From assembly GCF_018598175.1 (NCBI RefSeq), contig NZ_JAHESE010000032.1, positions 21,250 through 85,249 on the forward strand: DNA of 64,000 bases. Direction: 5' to 3'. Positions 25,455-33,964 of this stretch are shown one piece after another. A program made the translations under genes and the position numbers. The stretch comes from Dawidia cretensis (GTDB lineage Bacteria; Bacteroidota; Bacteroidia; Cytophagales; Cyclobacteriaceae). Under the pieces are notes generated by a model. That model saw only the letters and a program-made list of their open reading frames with translations. It searched no databases and had not been told where the DNA came from. Within the stretch, counting starts at the first letter, position 1. Each line of letters begins with the position of its first letter.

Positions 25455-26672
25455 TCAGGGTAGCTGTTCCAGCAGGTCTTTCGCAGCGTCGGGCTGCAGC
25501 GATACCAGCAGGCCATACACCTGTTCCAGCGTTCGCAGCGCGTCGGTGTCATGCTTATGCGTTATCTTCTTTTGGTAGTAATCGTAGATCAGCTCCAGCT
25601 CGTCTTCCCCGTATGGTACGCCGGTAAATTCCTGGATCATTGTCAGACAGCGGAAGCCGTCTTCACGCGTGGGTTCCATCACAGTACCTTCTCCGTAGTC
25701 GTTCCACGTAACGAGTTGGAGGTATTTTGCCTCGAACTCCGTAGCCTTCGCTAACGTAGCGCGTAGCGTAGCGCCGTCGTTGAAAGGTATGTTGCCATAG
25801 CTGGTGCCTGTGCCGCCCTCTTCGTAGTAATCGTTAAAGCGAGGGTACGCCGAACCCATGAGCACATCCAGGAAGGGTGACTTGCGGTAGAAGGTCTCCA
25901 TGACCCGCAGGTCGCTATTAAAATCTACCCAGCCAAACTCACCGCTATCCGTATCGCCGGTAAAGGCTCCGTGGTCCCACAACGGTAAGAAGGCTGGCGC
26001 TGTTGGTAGACCCTGGAAGATTTCCGTCCACTGTGCCGGCTGGCGGAAATAGCGTGGGCCGAACGTAAGCAGCAGCGGAGCATCGTCGATGGAGATGTAT
26101 TCCTGCTTCCCGAAATAATTGGTTTGCATGTAGTCCATGTCCTCACGGGCGGCCGTAACGGCCGGCTTGCCCATTTGAGACGCGACATTCTCAGCGGTAT
26201 ATTCTTCATAGACGATCGCGAACTGCAGGCCGGCATCGTCGAGACGGTCGATCACGGCGTTGGAGCCTAGCAGGTTGGGGCGATAGTCATAGACCGAATG
26301 AGAGCCGTACCAGTCGATGAGGATGCCATCTATGCCGGCATACTTCATCAATAATAAGTGATAGTCGATTACATCGGGGTCTTTGGAATCGTACGGACCG
26401 ATGAGTGGATAATAGTGTGAGGCGATTTGGCGCTTGCCTGTCTCGTCGATGATATCGGGGTTACGATTGGTCATGCGCCAGTGGCTGCCCCAGTAGCCGG
26501 AGAGGTCCTTGCTTTGGTACCAGGGCATGTAGTGCATATATACTTTTGTCGGGTTGGTTTTGGCGACGGCTTTAGGGTCGGTGTTGGGGGTAGAGTTTTC
26601 GGAGGCACAGGAGAGTAGGGTCGCGAGGGCGATCGCGAGCAAGGATATCGTTGATGTATACGTCTTTTTCAT
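25455..26672 (-). CDS. GH71/99-like glycoside hydrolase, lipoprotein
   Basis: 405 residues with a lipobox near ALATLLSCAS (Cys22), so probably anchored in the outer membrane. The fold signature of the GH71/GH99-like group is clear: VYMHYMPWYQSKD, YWGSHWRM, HYYPLIGPYDSKD, GIDGILIDWYGSHS, FAIVYEEYT and LQLVTWNDYGEGTVMEPT. GH71 enzymes are alpha-1,3-glucanases, while GH99 are endo-alpha-mannanases. With GH87 and GH97 nearby, an alpha-glucanase role is the better guess, but specificity is not proven. It starts 7 bases after the SusD stop, so it is co-transcribed. Confidence 0.78.
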   Translation of the reverse strand: MKKTYTSTISLLAIALATLLSCASENSTPNTDPKAVAKTNPTKVYMHYMPWYQSKDLSGYWGSHWRMTNRNPDIIDETGKRQIASHYYPLIGPYDSKDPDVIDYHLLLMKYAGIDGILIDWYGSHSVYDYRPNLLGSNAVIDRLDDAGLQFAIVYEEYTAENVASQMGKPAVTAAREDMDYMQTNYFGKQEYISIDDAPLLLTFGPRYFRQPAQWTEIFQGLPTAPAFLPLWDHGAFTGDTDSGEFGWVDFNSDLRVMETFYRKSPFLDVLMGSAYPRFNDYYEEGGTGTSYGNIPFNDGATLRATLAKATEFEAKYLQLVTWNDYGEGTVMEPTREDGFRCLTMIQEFTGVPYGEDELELIYDYYQKKITHKHDTDALRTLEQVYGLLVSLQPDAAKDLLEQLP

Positions 26673-26679
26673 TTCTATC

Positions 26680-28224
26680 TCAATAACCTGTACTTGGCTC
26701 TACTGCCTTATTGTTATCTACTTCAGACAGTGGTACCGGGTAGTAGTAGTCTTTGTCCTGGTAGACGATCTCTCCTCCTGTTATGCGCTTGTCGTTGTAC
26801 TTCAGCACTTCTTCTTTCACGATCTTCCAGCGGACAATGTCGTACCAGCGGTGACCCTCGGCGAAAAGCTCGCGGAAGCGTTCTTCGCGGATGGAATCGC
26901 GAAGCTGGGTGCCGGCCAGGCCGGTATAGTCCACGGAGGGTGTAGGCGTATGGGGCTCGAAGTTGTAGGCGCGGCGCCGTACTTTGTTCATGTACTCCGC
27001 GGCAACCGTGTTTTGGCTTTCGTGGCTCATGACCTCTGCGTACATCAGGTATACATCGGCCAGGCGCATCATGTGGTAATTAGTACCGCTGTTGCGATTG
27101 GTATTGATGACGGAATAGTCTTTCGGCGAGTACTTCCGGAAGCTGTGGCCGGTATAGTTAAATTCGCTGCGGCCGACGGGCTTGACTTTGCCTTCCAGGT
27201 CGGCAGCCGAATCCGTGGGGGCATAGGTACAGACCTTCAACCGTGGGTCGCTGCCAAAGCGCGCAATGTTTACACCATGCGGTGTGCAGTTGCTCCAACC
27301 ACGGCCGGGAGGGGCTATCACCAGTGCAATACCTGAACCGAGCCCATTCTCCCAGATATTCTGTTGCATGTCGACGGCATAGTTTATCTCCCACAACGAT
27401 TCTTCATTAAATTCCTCTTTCCCCTGAAAGAGACCATCATACCGTTTAAAGGGCACCAGTGCATACCGCGGGTTGACAAGCACCTCCTCAAAATAGGCCC
27501 GGGCATTGGGAAAATCCTCCATGTAGAGATATACCTGTCCGAGGAATGCTTTGACCGCGTATTTAGAGACACGCGCAATATTGTTAGCGTCCCAAGTCTC
27601 CGGCAGACCGGCTTCGGCCGCCATCATGTCGGCAAGAATCTGTTGATACACCTTCCCTACGGTAGCCCGCGGGTTCATCACGTCGTCGCGCGACTCGGCC
27701 ACCGTCAGGATCAACGGTACGGCCAGTCGCGAGCTATCGTCGGCGTAGGACGCTTCGCCCCAGAGGCGCACCATGTGGAAGTACGCAAAGGCACGCAGGA
27801 AGTGCGTCTCGGCGACAATCTCGTTCAGCCGTTTGGTTTGATCGGTCGTAAGACCTTTGGCGGCAAAGACAGGAGCGTTTTCGAGGATGTCATTCGCGCG
27901 GGCCACGATGCGATAGAAGCCACGCCACGCGATGTATACATTGCCGTCGGGTGAAGTTACTTCGTTCCGGTTCTGGGCATTCCAGTAATCGGACTCATGT
28001 GGCAACGCCAGCAGTGTCTGAATATAAAATGTCTGGCCGAACAGGTCGAGGTTTTTGACCGCGTCGTAAGTAGCATTCAGGGCGAGATCGAAGTTCGACA
28101 CGCGGCTGTAGAAGTTGTCGGCGCTCAGCTCGTTCTCGTTCTTGACATCGAGGAAGTCGTCGGAGCAGCTGCCCAACAACCCGATGGCCAGCGTGAGGAT
28201 CAGGATATAAAATCGTGTTTTCAT
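26680..28224 (-). CDS. susD: SusD/RagB-family glycan-binding lipoprotein (second pair)
   Basis: 514 residues from the start giving a lipoprotein leader MKTRFYILILTLAIGLLGSC (Cys20). Upstream in-frame start codons inside the SusC gene have no leader. SusD marks: NFYSRVSNFDLALNATYDAV, the TPR-like helices (IVAETHFLRAFAYFHMVRLW), RLADVYLMYAEV, and the C-terminal SIREERFRELFAEGHRWYDI and YYPVPLSEVDNN. It binds glycan on the cell surface and caps the SusC barrel. It follows SusC by 13 bases. Confidence 0.93.
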   Translation of the reverse strand: MKTRFYILILTLAIGLLGSCSDDFLDVKNENELSADNFYSRVSNFDLALNATYDAVKNLDLFGQTFYIQTLLALPHESDYWNAQNRNEVTSPDGNVYIAWRGFYRIVARANDILENAPVFAAKGLTTDQTKRLNEIVAETHFLRAFAYFHMVRLWGEASYADDSSRLAVPLILTVAESRDDVMNPRATVGKVYQQILADMMAAEAGLPETWDANNIARVSKYAVKAFLGQVYLYMEDFPNARAYFEEVLVNPRYALVPFKRYDGLFQGKEEFNEESLWEINYAVDMQQNIWENGLGSGIALVIAPPGRGWSNCTPHGVNIARFGSDPRLKVCTYAPTDSAADLEGKVKPVGRSEFNYTGHSFRKYSPKDYSVINTNRNSGTNYHMMRLADVYLMYAEVMSHESQNTVAAEYMNKVRRRAYNFEPHTPTPSVDYTGLAGTQLRDSIREERFRELFAEGHRWYDIVRWKIVKEEVLKYNDKRITGGEIVYQDKDYYYPVPLSEVDNNKAVEPSTGY

Positions 28225-28237
28225 CGTTGTCCGTGGG

Positions 28238-31200
28238 TTAGAATTGTACTTCAAGTCCGCCGCCATACGTGCGCACCATGGGATAGCGTCCATAGTCTAC
28301 ACCGCGGCCCAGGTTGGAGCCGGCCACCTCCGGGTCCATGCCGCTGTAGCGGGTAAAGGTTAAGAGGTTGTTGGCGTTGACATACGCGCGTACCTTCCGC
28401 AGTTTCAAACGCGTGAGCAGCTGTGCAGGCACGTTGAAGCCGAGTTGAACATTGCGCAGCTTGAGATAAGAACCATCTTCCACGAAGTAGGACGACGGAC
28501 GGCTAAAGTTACCGTTGGGATCGCTGGCGATGTTGCGGGGATTGCCCGTGTGATGCTCGGGCGTCCAGGCTTCGTGGATGTCAGTGGTAGTGTTGCTGTC
28601 GCCAAAGAAGTTGCGTGTATAAGCTTTGCTGGCGTTGAAGATGTCGACACCTTGCACACCCTGGAATTGCAATGACAAATCTATCAGGCGATTGTAGGAA
28701 ACACCGATGTTAAAGGCATAGGTCATCTTCGGCCAGGGATTGCCGATAAACACACGGTCGTACTCCGCTGTCACTTCGCCATCGGGCTTACCGTTGGGAC
28801 CACTGATGTCTTTATACATAAAATCACCGGGACCTGTGCCGGCCTCCTGATACAGTCCGTCATCGGCGTAGGTATTGATGGCATATACGTCCGCCGCGGA
28901 ATTCAGCATCTGCCGCACGACATAGCCGTAGAAGCTAGAGATCGGATGTCCGGCTTGCGTACGCGTCATGCCCCCCATCTGCAAACCCGCGCTACCGCCC
29001 GTGATATATTCGTCGCCGCGCAGGCTCTTCATTTCATTCTTCATGAAGGATACGTTACCATTCAGGCTTAGCTCAAACTTCCGGATGGGATGTGTATAGC
29101 CCAGGTCGATGTCGACACCCGTATTGCGCATGGTGCCAATATTGATTGCGGGATTCACGGGATCGAAGTTGTGCGTCGCAATGCCTACCGACGGCGGAAC
29201 CGGCACGCCATACAGCAAATCCTTTGTGTCTTTGACATAATAATCCACACTCAGTGAAAAGCGATTGGCGAAAGCCTTCAGGTCGATCGCGATATTTTTC
29301 ATATTCACTTCTTCCCACTTCACATCTTTGTTTGGTAATCGGCTGATGTAATAACCCACCACTTTGTTCTTTCCCTCCTCGTCAAATGCGTAGTTCGAGA
29401 ATTGAGACGTATAGGTCTTCAGGTAAATAAAGCTGTCGATATTGTCGGAGCCCAGTTTACCCACACTGCCGCGCAACTTCAGGTTGGTGATGAAAGGAAC
29501 GTTCTGGAAGAACCTCTCTTGCGAGATGCGCCAGCCCGCAGAGACCGACGGAAATACGCCCCAGATATTGGTCGGCCCGAACTTCGGCGCCGAAGCATCG
29601 CGACGTACGTTTACCTCCAACAAGTAGCGATCGTCATAGTTATAACTGACACGTCCGAACTGAGAGAGCTGTCGGGCGCGGGCGATCGTCTGCCGGTCCG
29701 TGATGTTAATGGCGCCGCCGGTCAGGTTGAGACTCCTGGCCACATCCACCGGAAAGTTGGTTCCCAGCGCATTAAAATGTTGTCCGTCATATTTGTAGGC
29801 TTCGTAGCCGCCCATGATCTTTACATTGTGCCGGCCAATGCTTTTATCATAGGTCGCCACCACGTTGCCTGTCAACGTCAGATCACTCGCAGTGCCGTAA
29901 GTAAGTGAAGCCAGCGTGTTGCTAAAGGAGCCATAGCTAAAAGCTTCGTCAAACTTCTCGGCCAGATAACCCAGGTAGTTTATTCCCAGGGCAGCGCGTA
30001 TCTGTAAACCTTTCAGCGGCCGTGCGTCGAGGTACAGGTTGCCATCGACCCGGTTCGACTTGCGTTGCTCATGTTGCTGGTATTGTGTAGCCACAGGGTT
30101 CGGCCCCTGGAAGTATACCGGTGCACGTCCCCAACCGCCCCACTGATTTTCCGGATCACGCACCGGCATAATGGGGATCGAACGGTAGGGTATGCCACCG
30201 TTGTAGTTCTCATCGAAGTTGCTGATGGGGTTCTCTTCCACCCTGGATAACAACATGCTTTCTCCCAACGTAAGCCAGGGCATCAGCTTCAGATCAGAAT
30301 TGAGACGAATGCTGTAACGCTTGAAAGAATTATCAATTAGAATACCTTTCTCACGATCATGACCAAATGACAGGTAAAAACTCGAGTTGTCGTCACCTTT
30401 CGAGATGGCCAGGTCGTATGATTGCAGTACGCCGCTGCCGTTATAAAATTCCTTGATCCAATCGGTATTCGCGTCGTAGTTGTCCCACGACTCGTCGGGT
30501 GTGCGACCGGCATTGATACGCGCTACTTTGGCATATTTCACAAAGTCGGCGCTGCCGAGCAACGTGGGTAGGTTAATCGCCTGACGTTTGCTGATGGAGC
30601 TTTTGGCGACTACTTGTAAGGCGCCTTTACCACGTTTCGTCGTAACGAGTATCACACCGTGAGCAGCCTTCGCGCCATAGATAGCCGATGCCGCAGCATC
30701 TTTCAGAATTTCAATAGACTCTACATCGTCGACATCAAACTGATTGCCGGGGTCCATGCGTACGCCGTCGACAATCCACAGCGGATCGGTATTGGAGATC
30801 GATCCCACGCCACGAATGTGAATGCTCGGCTTGTCGCCGGGAGCACCGCCATTGCGCGCCACCGTCACACCCGCCACCATGCCCTGCAACGCCTGGTCAA
30901 GACGCAGCTGCGTTTTGTTTTGCATCGCGGCCACTTCCACCGACGCTACCGCCCCCGACACATTGGAGCGCTTCTGCTCGCCATATCCTACCACGACTAC
31001 TTCTTCCAACCCGATAATATCTTCCGTTAGCGTAACATTGATCACCCGCTGCGCCTTGATGGCAATCTCTTCGCGCAAATAGCCAATGGTACTAAAGACC
31101 ACGATAGCCGAGTCTGCCACGTCGAGTGTGTAGCGCCCTTCGGAATCGCTCATCGTGCCATGGGTTGTACCGCGCTGGTAAATACTGACCCCGGGTATCG

Positions 31201-31336
31201 GTTCATGTTGGGCATTCGTCACCTGGCCGGAGAGGCTGCGCTGCTGCGCCGTGGCAGGCTGCCACAACAACAGCATCGCGAAGAGCATCCAGGGGACGAC
31301 AGCGATGTTTATCGGATACTGTAAAATTCTTTTCAT
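28238..31336 (-). CDS. susC: SusC/RagA-family TonB-linked outer-membrane transporter (second pair)
   Basis: 1032 residues. Leader to about residue 30; carboxypeptidase-like domain (SLSGQVTNAQHEPIPGVSIY); SusC signature GLEEVVVVGYGEQKRSNVSG; plug with GDKPSIHIRGVGSISNTDPL and DAAASAIYGAKAAHGVILVT; barrel ending RTYGGGLEVQF. Imports oligosaccharides with TonB energy. Unlike the first SusC it has no STN domain, so it does not signal through FecR and needs another control. It starts 39 bases after the GH97 stop. The order GH97-SusC-SusD-GH71/99-SusE/F looks like one operon. Confidence 0.95.
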   Translation of the reverse strand: MKRILQYPINIAVVPWMLFAMLLLWQPATAQQRSLSGQVTNAQHEPIPGVSIYQRGTTHGTMSDSEGRYTLDVADSAIVVFSTIGYLREEIAIKAQRVINVTLTEDIIGLEEVVVVGYGEQKRSNVSGAVASVEVAAMQNKTQLRLDQALQGMVAGVTVARNGGAPGDKPSIHIRGVGSISNTDPLWIVDGVRMDPGNQFDVDDVESIEILKDAAASAIYGAKAAHGVILVTTKRGKGALQVVAKSSISKRQAINLPTLLGSADFVKYAKVARINAGRTPDESWDNYDANTDWIKEFYNGSGVLQSYDLAISKGDDNSSFYLSFGHDREKGILIDNSFKRYSIRLNSDLKLMPWLTLGESMLLSRVEENPISNFDENYNGGIPYRSIPIMPVRDPENQWGGWGRAPVYFQGPNPVATQYQQHEQRKSNRVDGNLYLDARPLKGLQIRAALGINYLGYLAEKFDEAFSYGSFSNTLASLTYGTASDLTLTGNVVATYDKSIGRHNVKIMGGYEAYKYDGQHFNALGTNFPVDVARSLNLTGGAINITDRQTIARARQLSQFGRVSYNYDDRYLLEVNVRRDASAPKFGPTNIWGVFPSVSAGWRISQERFFQNVPFITNLKLRGSVGKLGSDNIDSFIYLKTYTSQFSNYAFDEEGKNKVVGYYISRLPNKDVKWEEVNMKNIAIDLKAFANRFSLSVDYYVKDTKDLLYGVPVPPSVGIATHNFDPVNPAINIGTMRNTGVDIDLGYTHPIRKFELSLNGNVSFMKNEMKSLRGDEYITGGSAGLQMGGMTRTQAGHPISSFYGYVVRQMLNSAADVYAINTYADDGLYQEAGTGPGDFMYKDISGPNGKPDGEVTAEYDRVFIGNPWPKMTYAFNIGVSYNRLIDLSLQFQGVQGVDIFNASKAYTRNFFGDSNTTTDIHEAWTPEHHTGNPRNIASDPNGNFSRPSSYFVEDGSYLKLRNVQLGFNVPAQLLTRLKLRKVRAYVNANNLLTFTRYSGMDPEVAGSNLGRGVDYGRYPMVRTYGGGLEVQF

Positions 31337-31375
31337 TGGGGTAGGGTTAGGTTGGGCGGATACAGTTTGGGCCGG

Positions 31376-33376
31376 TCAGGGCAGTTCATGCAGTCTCACG
31401 GCTGCCCCCCCGCCCGCGGCGAGCTTGAGCTTCAGCACAGTGCCGGCATCTACTGTCTGGCGCACAATGTCGAGCGGAAGCGGGTTGGTGTCCCAGTCGG
31501 CATTCGCGCCGTCCTGGTAAATCTCGGCTTCGTATTTTTTACCGGATGTGAGGAAGCTTAACGGTACGTCCAGGGTACGGGCTTGCTCGTTGGTGATGGC
31601 GCCAACGTACCAGTCGTTGCTGTTACGGTCTTTGCGCGCAGTGGTCACGTACTCACCAATGACAGCCTGCGGCACACGCGTCTCTTCCCAATCGACGGGA
31701 ACGTCTTCAATGAATTTCAGTGCGGGGTGGCCTTCGTAATTCTCCGGGAGATCGGCCGCCATCTGCATCGGGCTATAGATCACGACATAGAGTGCGAGCT
31801 GTTTGGCCAACGTCGTGTGTACCCGGAATGTACCCGTCGTCTTAAAGCGAATGTCAAAGATGCCGGGTGTATAGTCTAACGGTCCGCCCAGGCAACGCGT
31901 AAAAGGCAGGATCGTAGGATGTGACGGCGGGTTGCCATCGCTCCACGCTTCGTACTCCGTACCCCGTGCACCTTCGCGCGTCATCATGTTCGGATAGGTG
32001 CGGCGCAGGCCGGTATCTTTTACGGGCTCGTGCACATCGATCATTACTTTATAGCGCGCGGCGGTTTCCATGACCTTGTGGTAGTGGCGTACCATAAACT
32101 GGCTCTGGTGGCGCTCGCCGCCGGGGCGCTTGTTTACATAGCCTGTCTTGAGCCGATGGATGTCATATTGCGCACAGAACGTAAAGGCATCTTCGAGCTG
32201 ATCTTCGTAATTGCGAATGTTACCACCGGTTTCGTGGTGCGCGATCAACCCGATGTTACGCGCTTTGGCATAGGAACTGATCGCATGGATATCATAATCC
32301 GGGTAAGGCTTGGTGAAGTTGAATTTGCCTTCCACTGTCCAGTCGCCCTCCCACCCTTCGTTCCAGCCTTCGGCTAGCACGGCCGACAGTTTATGCTTCG
32401 CCGCGAAGTCGATGAGCGCCTTCATGTTCTCGGTAGTGGCACCGTGGTTGGGGCCTCCCTCCCAGGTATATTTTTTCATGTGCATGCCCCACCACATACC
32501 GTTGTATTTGCCGGGCTTGATCCACGATACGTCGCCGAGCTTGTTGGGCTCGTTCAGGTTGAGAATGAGATACGATGTAACCAGGTCGCCGGGCTTCTCG
32601 ACAATTTGCAACGTACGCCAAGGTGTGGTCATAGGCGCGCGCGTCTTTACACGATCGCCGTCGGCCCATGCAACCAGGTCGGCCTTTAACACATTGTTGG
32701 GTTGACGCGCCAGCGTCATGGAAGCATAGTCGATCAATGCGGCCTCGTGAATGCTGATGGCCAGCCTGGGGCCTTCCATCGTCAGCGGCGTATGCACCGT
32801 TTCGCGCAGCTCGCTGATCTTATTTTTTTTGAACAGACATTCGGAGTCGATGTCGGTATGATTGGCCGGGATCCACCAGGCGTCCAGATCTTGCGTGAAA
32901 GCAAACTCGGTAAGCTCATCGGTGATCACAAAGTCCGTGAGCTTCTCTTGCCTGGGAATGTCATAGCGGAAACCGACGCCGTCGTCATAGACCCGGAACT
33001 CTACCCGCATGGTGCGCTTCAAACCACCTTTTTCCTGTAGCGTTACCGTTAGCGTGTTATAGTGGTTGCGAATATTCTTAACCTCGCCCCAGGGCTGGGT
33101 CCAGGTCTCGTCAAAGGAGCTCTTTTTTACGTCGGCAATGGTGAAGTCGCCGTTCAGGGCAGGCTGATCCTTCAACACAAACCCAAGCCGCGACGGCGCC
33201 ACGATCGGTTGCTTGTTGCGGTGAATGGAATACGTTGCGACGCCACCCTTAATCTGCACTTGCACCTGCAAGTTGCGGTTGGGCGATGTGGCTTCGGCAG
33301 ACTGGTCCCTGCCTTTGCCGGTTGCAAGACCGGCGACGAGCAGCAAGGCTGCGAGAGGAGCAAAAAAGAGCTTCAT
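31376..33376 (-). CDS. GH97 alpha-glucosidase, SusB-type (inverting branch)
   Basis: 666 residues from the ATG whose product begins MKLFFAPLAALLLVAGLA, a leader for export to the periplasm. An upstream ATG at 33451 lies in the operator region and is unlikely. GH97 marks: DAWWIPANHTD, GKYNGMWWGMHMKKYTWEGG, AEGWNEGWEGDW. Glutamates expected in the calcium-bound inverting active site of SusB are seen in HHETGG, VHEPVKDTG and ARGTEYEAW; the retaining branch has Asp instead. It should remove glucose from the ends of imported alpha-oligosaccharides. First gene of an operon; a 17-bp inverted repeat covers its promoter. Confidence 0.93.
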   Translation of the reverse strand: MKLFFAPLAALLLVAGLATGKGRDQSAEATSPNRNLQVQVQIKGGVATYSIHRNKQPIVAPSRLGFVLKDQPALNGDFTIADVKKSSFDETWTQPWGEVKNIRNHYNTLTVTLQEKGGLKRTMRVEFRVYDDGVGFRYDIPRQEKLTDFVITDELTEFAFTQDLDAWWIPANHTDIDSECLFKKNKISELRETVHTPLTMEGPRLAISIHEAALIDYASMTLARQPNNVLKADLVAWADGDRVKTRAPMTTPWRTLQIVEKPGDLVTSYLILNLNEPNKLGDVSWIKPGKYNGMWWGMHMKKYTWEGGPNHGATTENMKALIDFAAKHKLSAVLAEGWNEGWEGDWTVEGKFNFTKPYPDYDIHAISSYAKARNIGLIAHHETGGNIRNYEDQLEDAFTFCAQYDIHRLKTGYVNKRPGGERHQSQFMVRHYHKVMETAARYKVMIDVHEPVKDTGLRRTYPNMMTREGARGTEYEAWSDGNPPSHPTILPFTRCLGGPLDYTPGIFDIRFKTTGTFRVHTTLAKQLALYVVIYSPMQMAADLPENYEGHPALKFIEDVPVDWEETRVPQAVIGEYVTTARKDRNSNDWYVGAITNEQARTLDVPLSFLTSGKKYEAEIYQDGANADWDTNPLPLDIVRQTVDAGTVLKLKLAAGGGAAVRLHELP

Positions 33377-33398
33377 AGCGGTTAGGGTAGAAAGAGTG

Positions 33399-33447
33399 TT
33401 TGTTTCGCAAACGATGCAAAACATATTGCTATCGTTTGCGTAACAAA
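33399..33447. promoter_or_regulatory. 17-bp inverted repeat, probable operator of the GH97 operon
   Basis: TTTGTTTCGCAAACGAT (33399-33415) and ATCGTTTGCGTAACAAA (33431-33447) are reverse complements at 16 of 17 positions, separated by 15 bases. Arm centres are 32 bp apart, three helical turns. The arms flank the candidate -7 element and one overlaps the -33, which fits a repressor or activator of two-site type. The half-site ATCGTT(N2)CG also occurs in the palindrome at 42451. Confidence 0.7.
33417..33447 (-). promoter_or_regulatory. candidate promoter of the GH97-SusC-SusD operon
   Basis: On the - strand, TTTG (33447-33444) is followed after 18 bases by TATGTTTTG (33425-33417), close to the Bacteroidota TTTG / TAnnTTTG promoter. 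The GH97 ATG lies 40 bases downstream. The elements interleave with the inverted repeat. Confidence 0.5.
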
Positions 33448-33641
33448 GCACGCTGTCTCCTGCCGCAGGTAGAATTCTCCCAGTGAAAATGTAAATTATA
33501 TTTTGGTAGATGGAGAGGTAAGCAATTCTGTTCCAGTCAGTTGGAAAACATAGGGGGCACGGAAAATATAAACGGATTATAAGGGGATATCACCGATGGC
33601 AGGGCTCAGACCCACCGGATCGCGGGATAGGCGCCATATAT

Positions 33642-33696
33642 AATAGCATAGAAATAGCATTGACATACCATTGTAATAGCATTGTAATTGCCTTTA
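33642..33696. repeat. 11-bp tandem array (AATAGCATTGT units)
   Basis: Five consecutive 11-base units: AATAGCATAGA, AATAGCATTGA, CATACCATTGT, AATAGCATTGT, AATTGCCTTTA. It sits in the 588-bp gap between SusD (first pair) and GH97, in which I see no gene. Confidence 0.8.
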
Positions 33697-33766
33697 AGGG
33701 CTATGAAAGACCTATTTCGTTACGACATTGCCGCTGCCATAATCCATACCAGGAGATTACCCGTAT

Positions 33767-33832
33767 CAAAGCCCTAGTTAAGCCGTACTAAAGCCGTACT
33801 AAAGCCGTACTAAAGCCGTCCTAAAGACACTC
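33767..33832. repeat. 11-bp tandem array (TAAAGCCGTAC units)
   Basis: Six consecutive 11-base units: CAAAGCCCTAG, TTAAGCCGTAC, TAAAGCCGTAC, TAAAGCCGTAC, TAAAGCCGTCC, TAAAGACACTC. The middle units are identical and the ends decay. It is 70 bases from the AATAGCATTGT array, with the same period but an unrelated sequence. Confidence 0.88.
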
Positions 33833-33904
33833 AAAATCCACACAATTCGAGGTACGCAGATAAGCCCCCAACAATCCTCATCTGGCAGGTGCGACCGGCA
33901 TTTC

Positions 33905-33936
33905 ACGAAAAAGGCCGACCAGTTTGCGGTCGACCT
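33905..33936 (-). terminator. terminator of the first SusCD operon
   Basis: On the - strand, a 9-bp stem with one mismatch (AGGTCGACC against GGTCGGCCT, 7-base loop; + 33912-33936) followed by TTTTTCGTG, 29 bases after the SusD stop. It separates the two SusCD transcripts. Confidence 0.7.
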
Positions 33937-33964
33937 CTCTTATTGCAACTGAGCTCAAACTGTC

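Noticed and set aside
33642-33832. Possible CRISPR array
   Set aside because: Units are contiguous 11-mers without spacers, and no cas genes are present.
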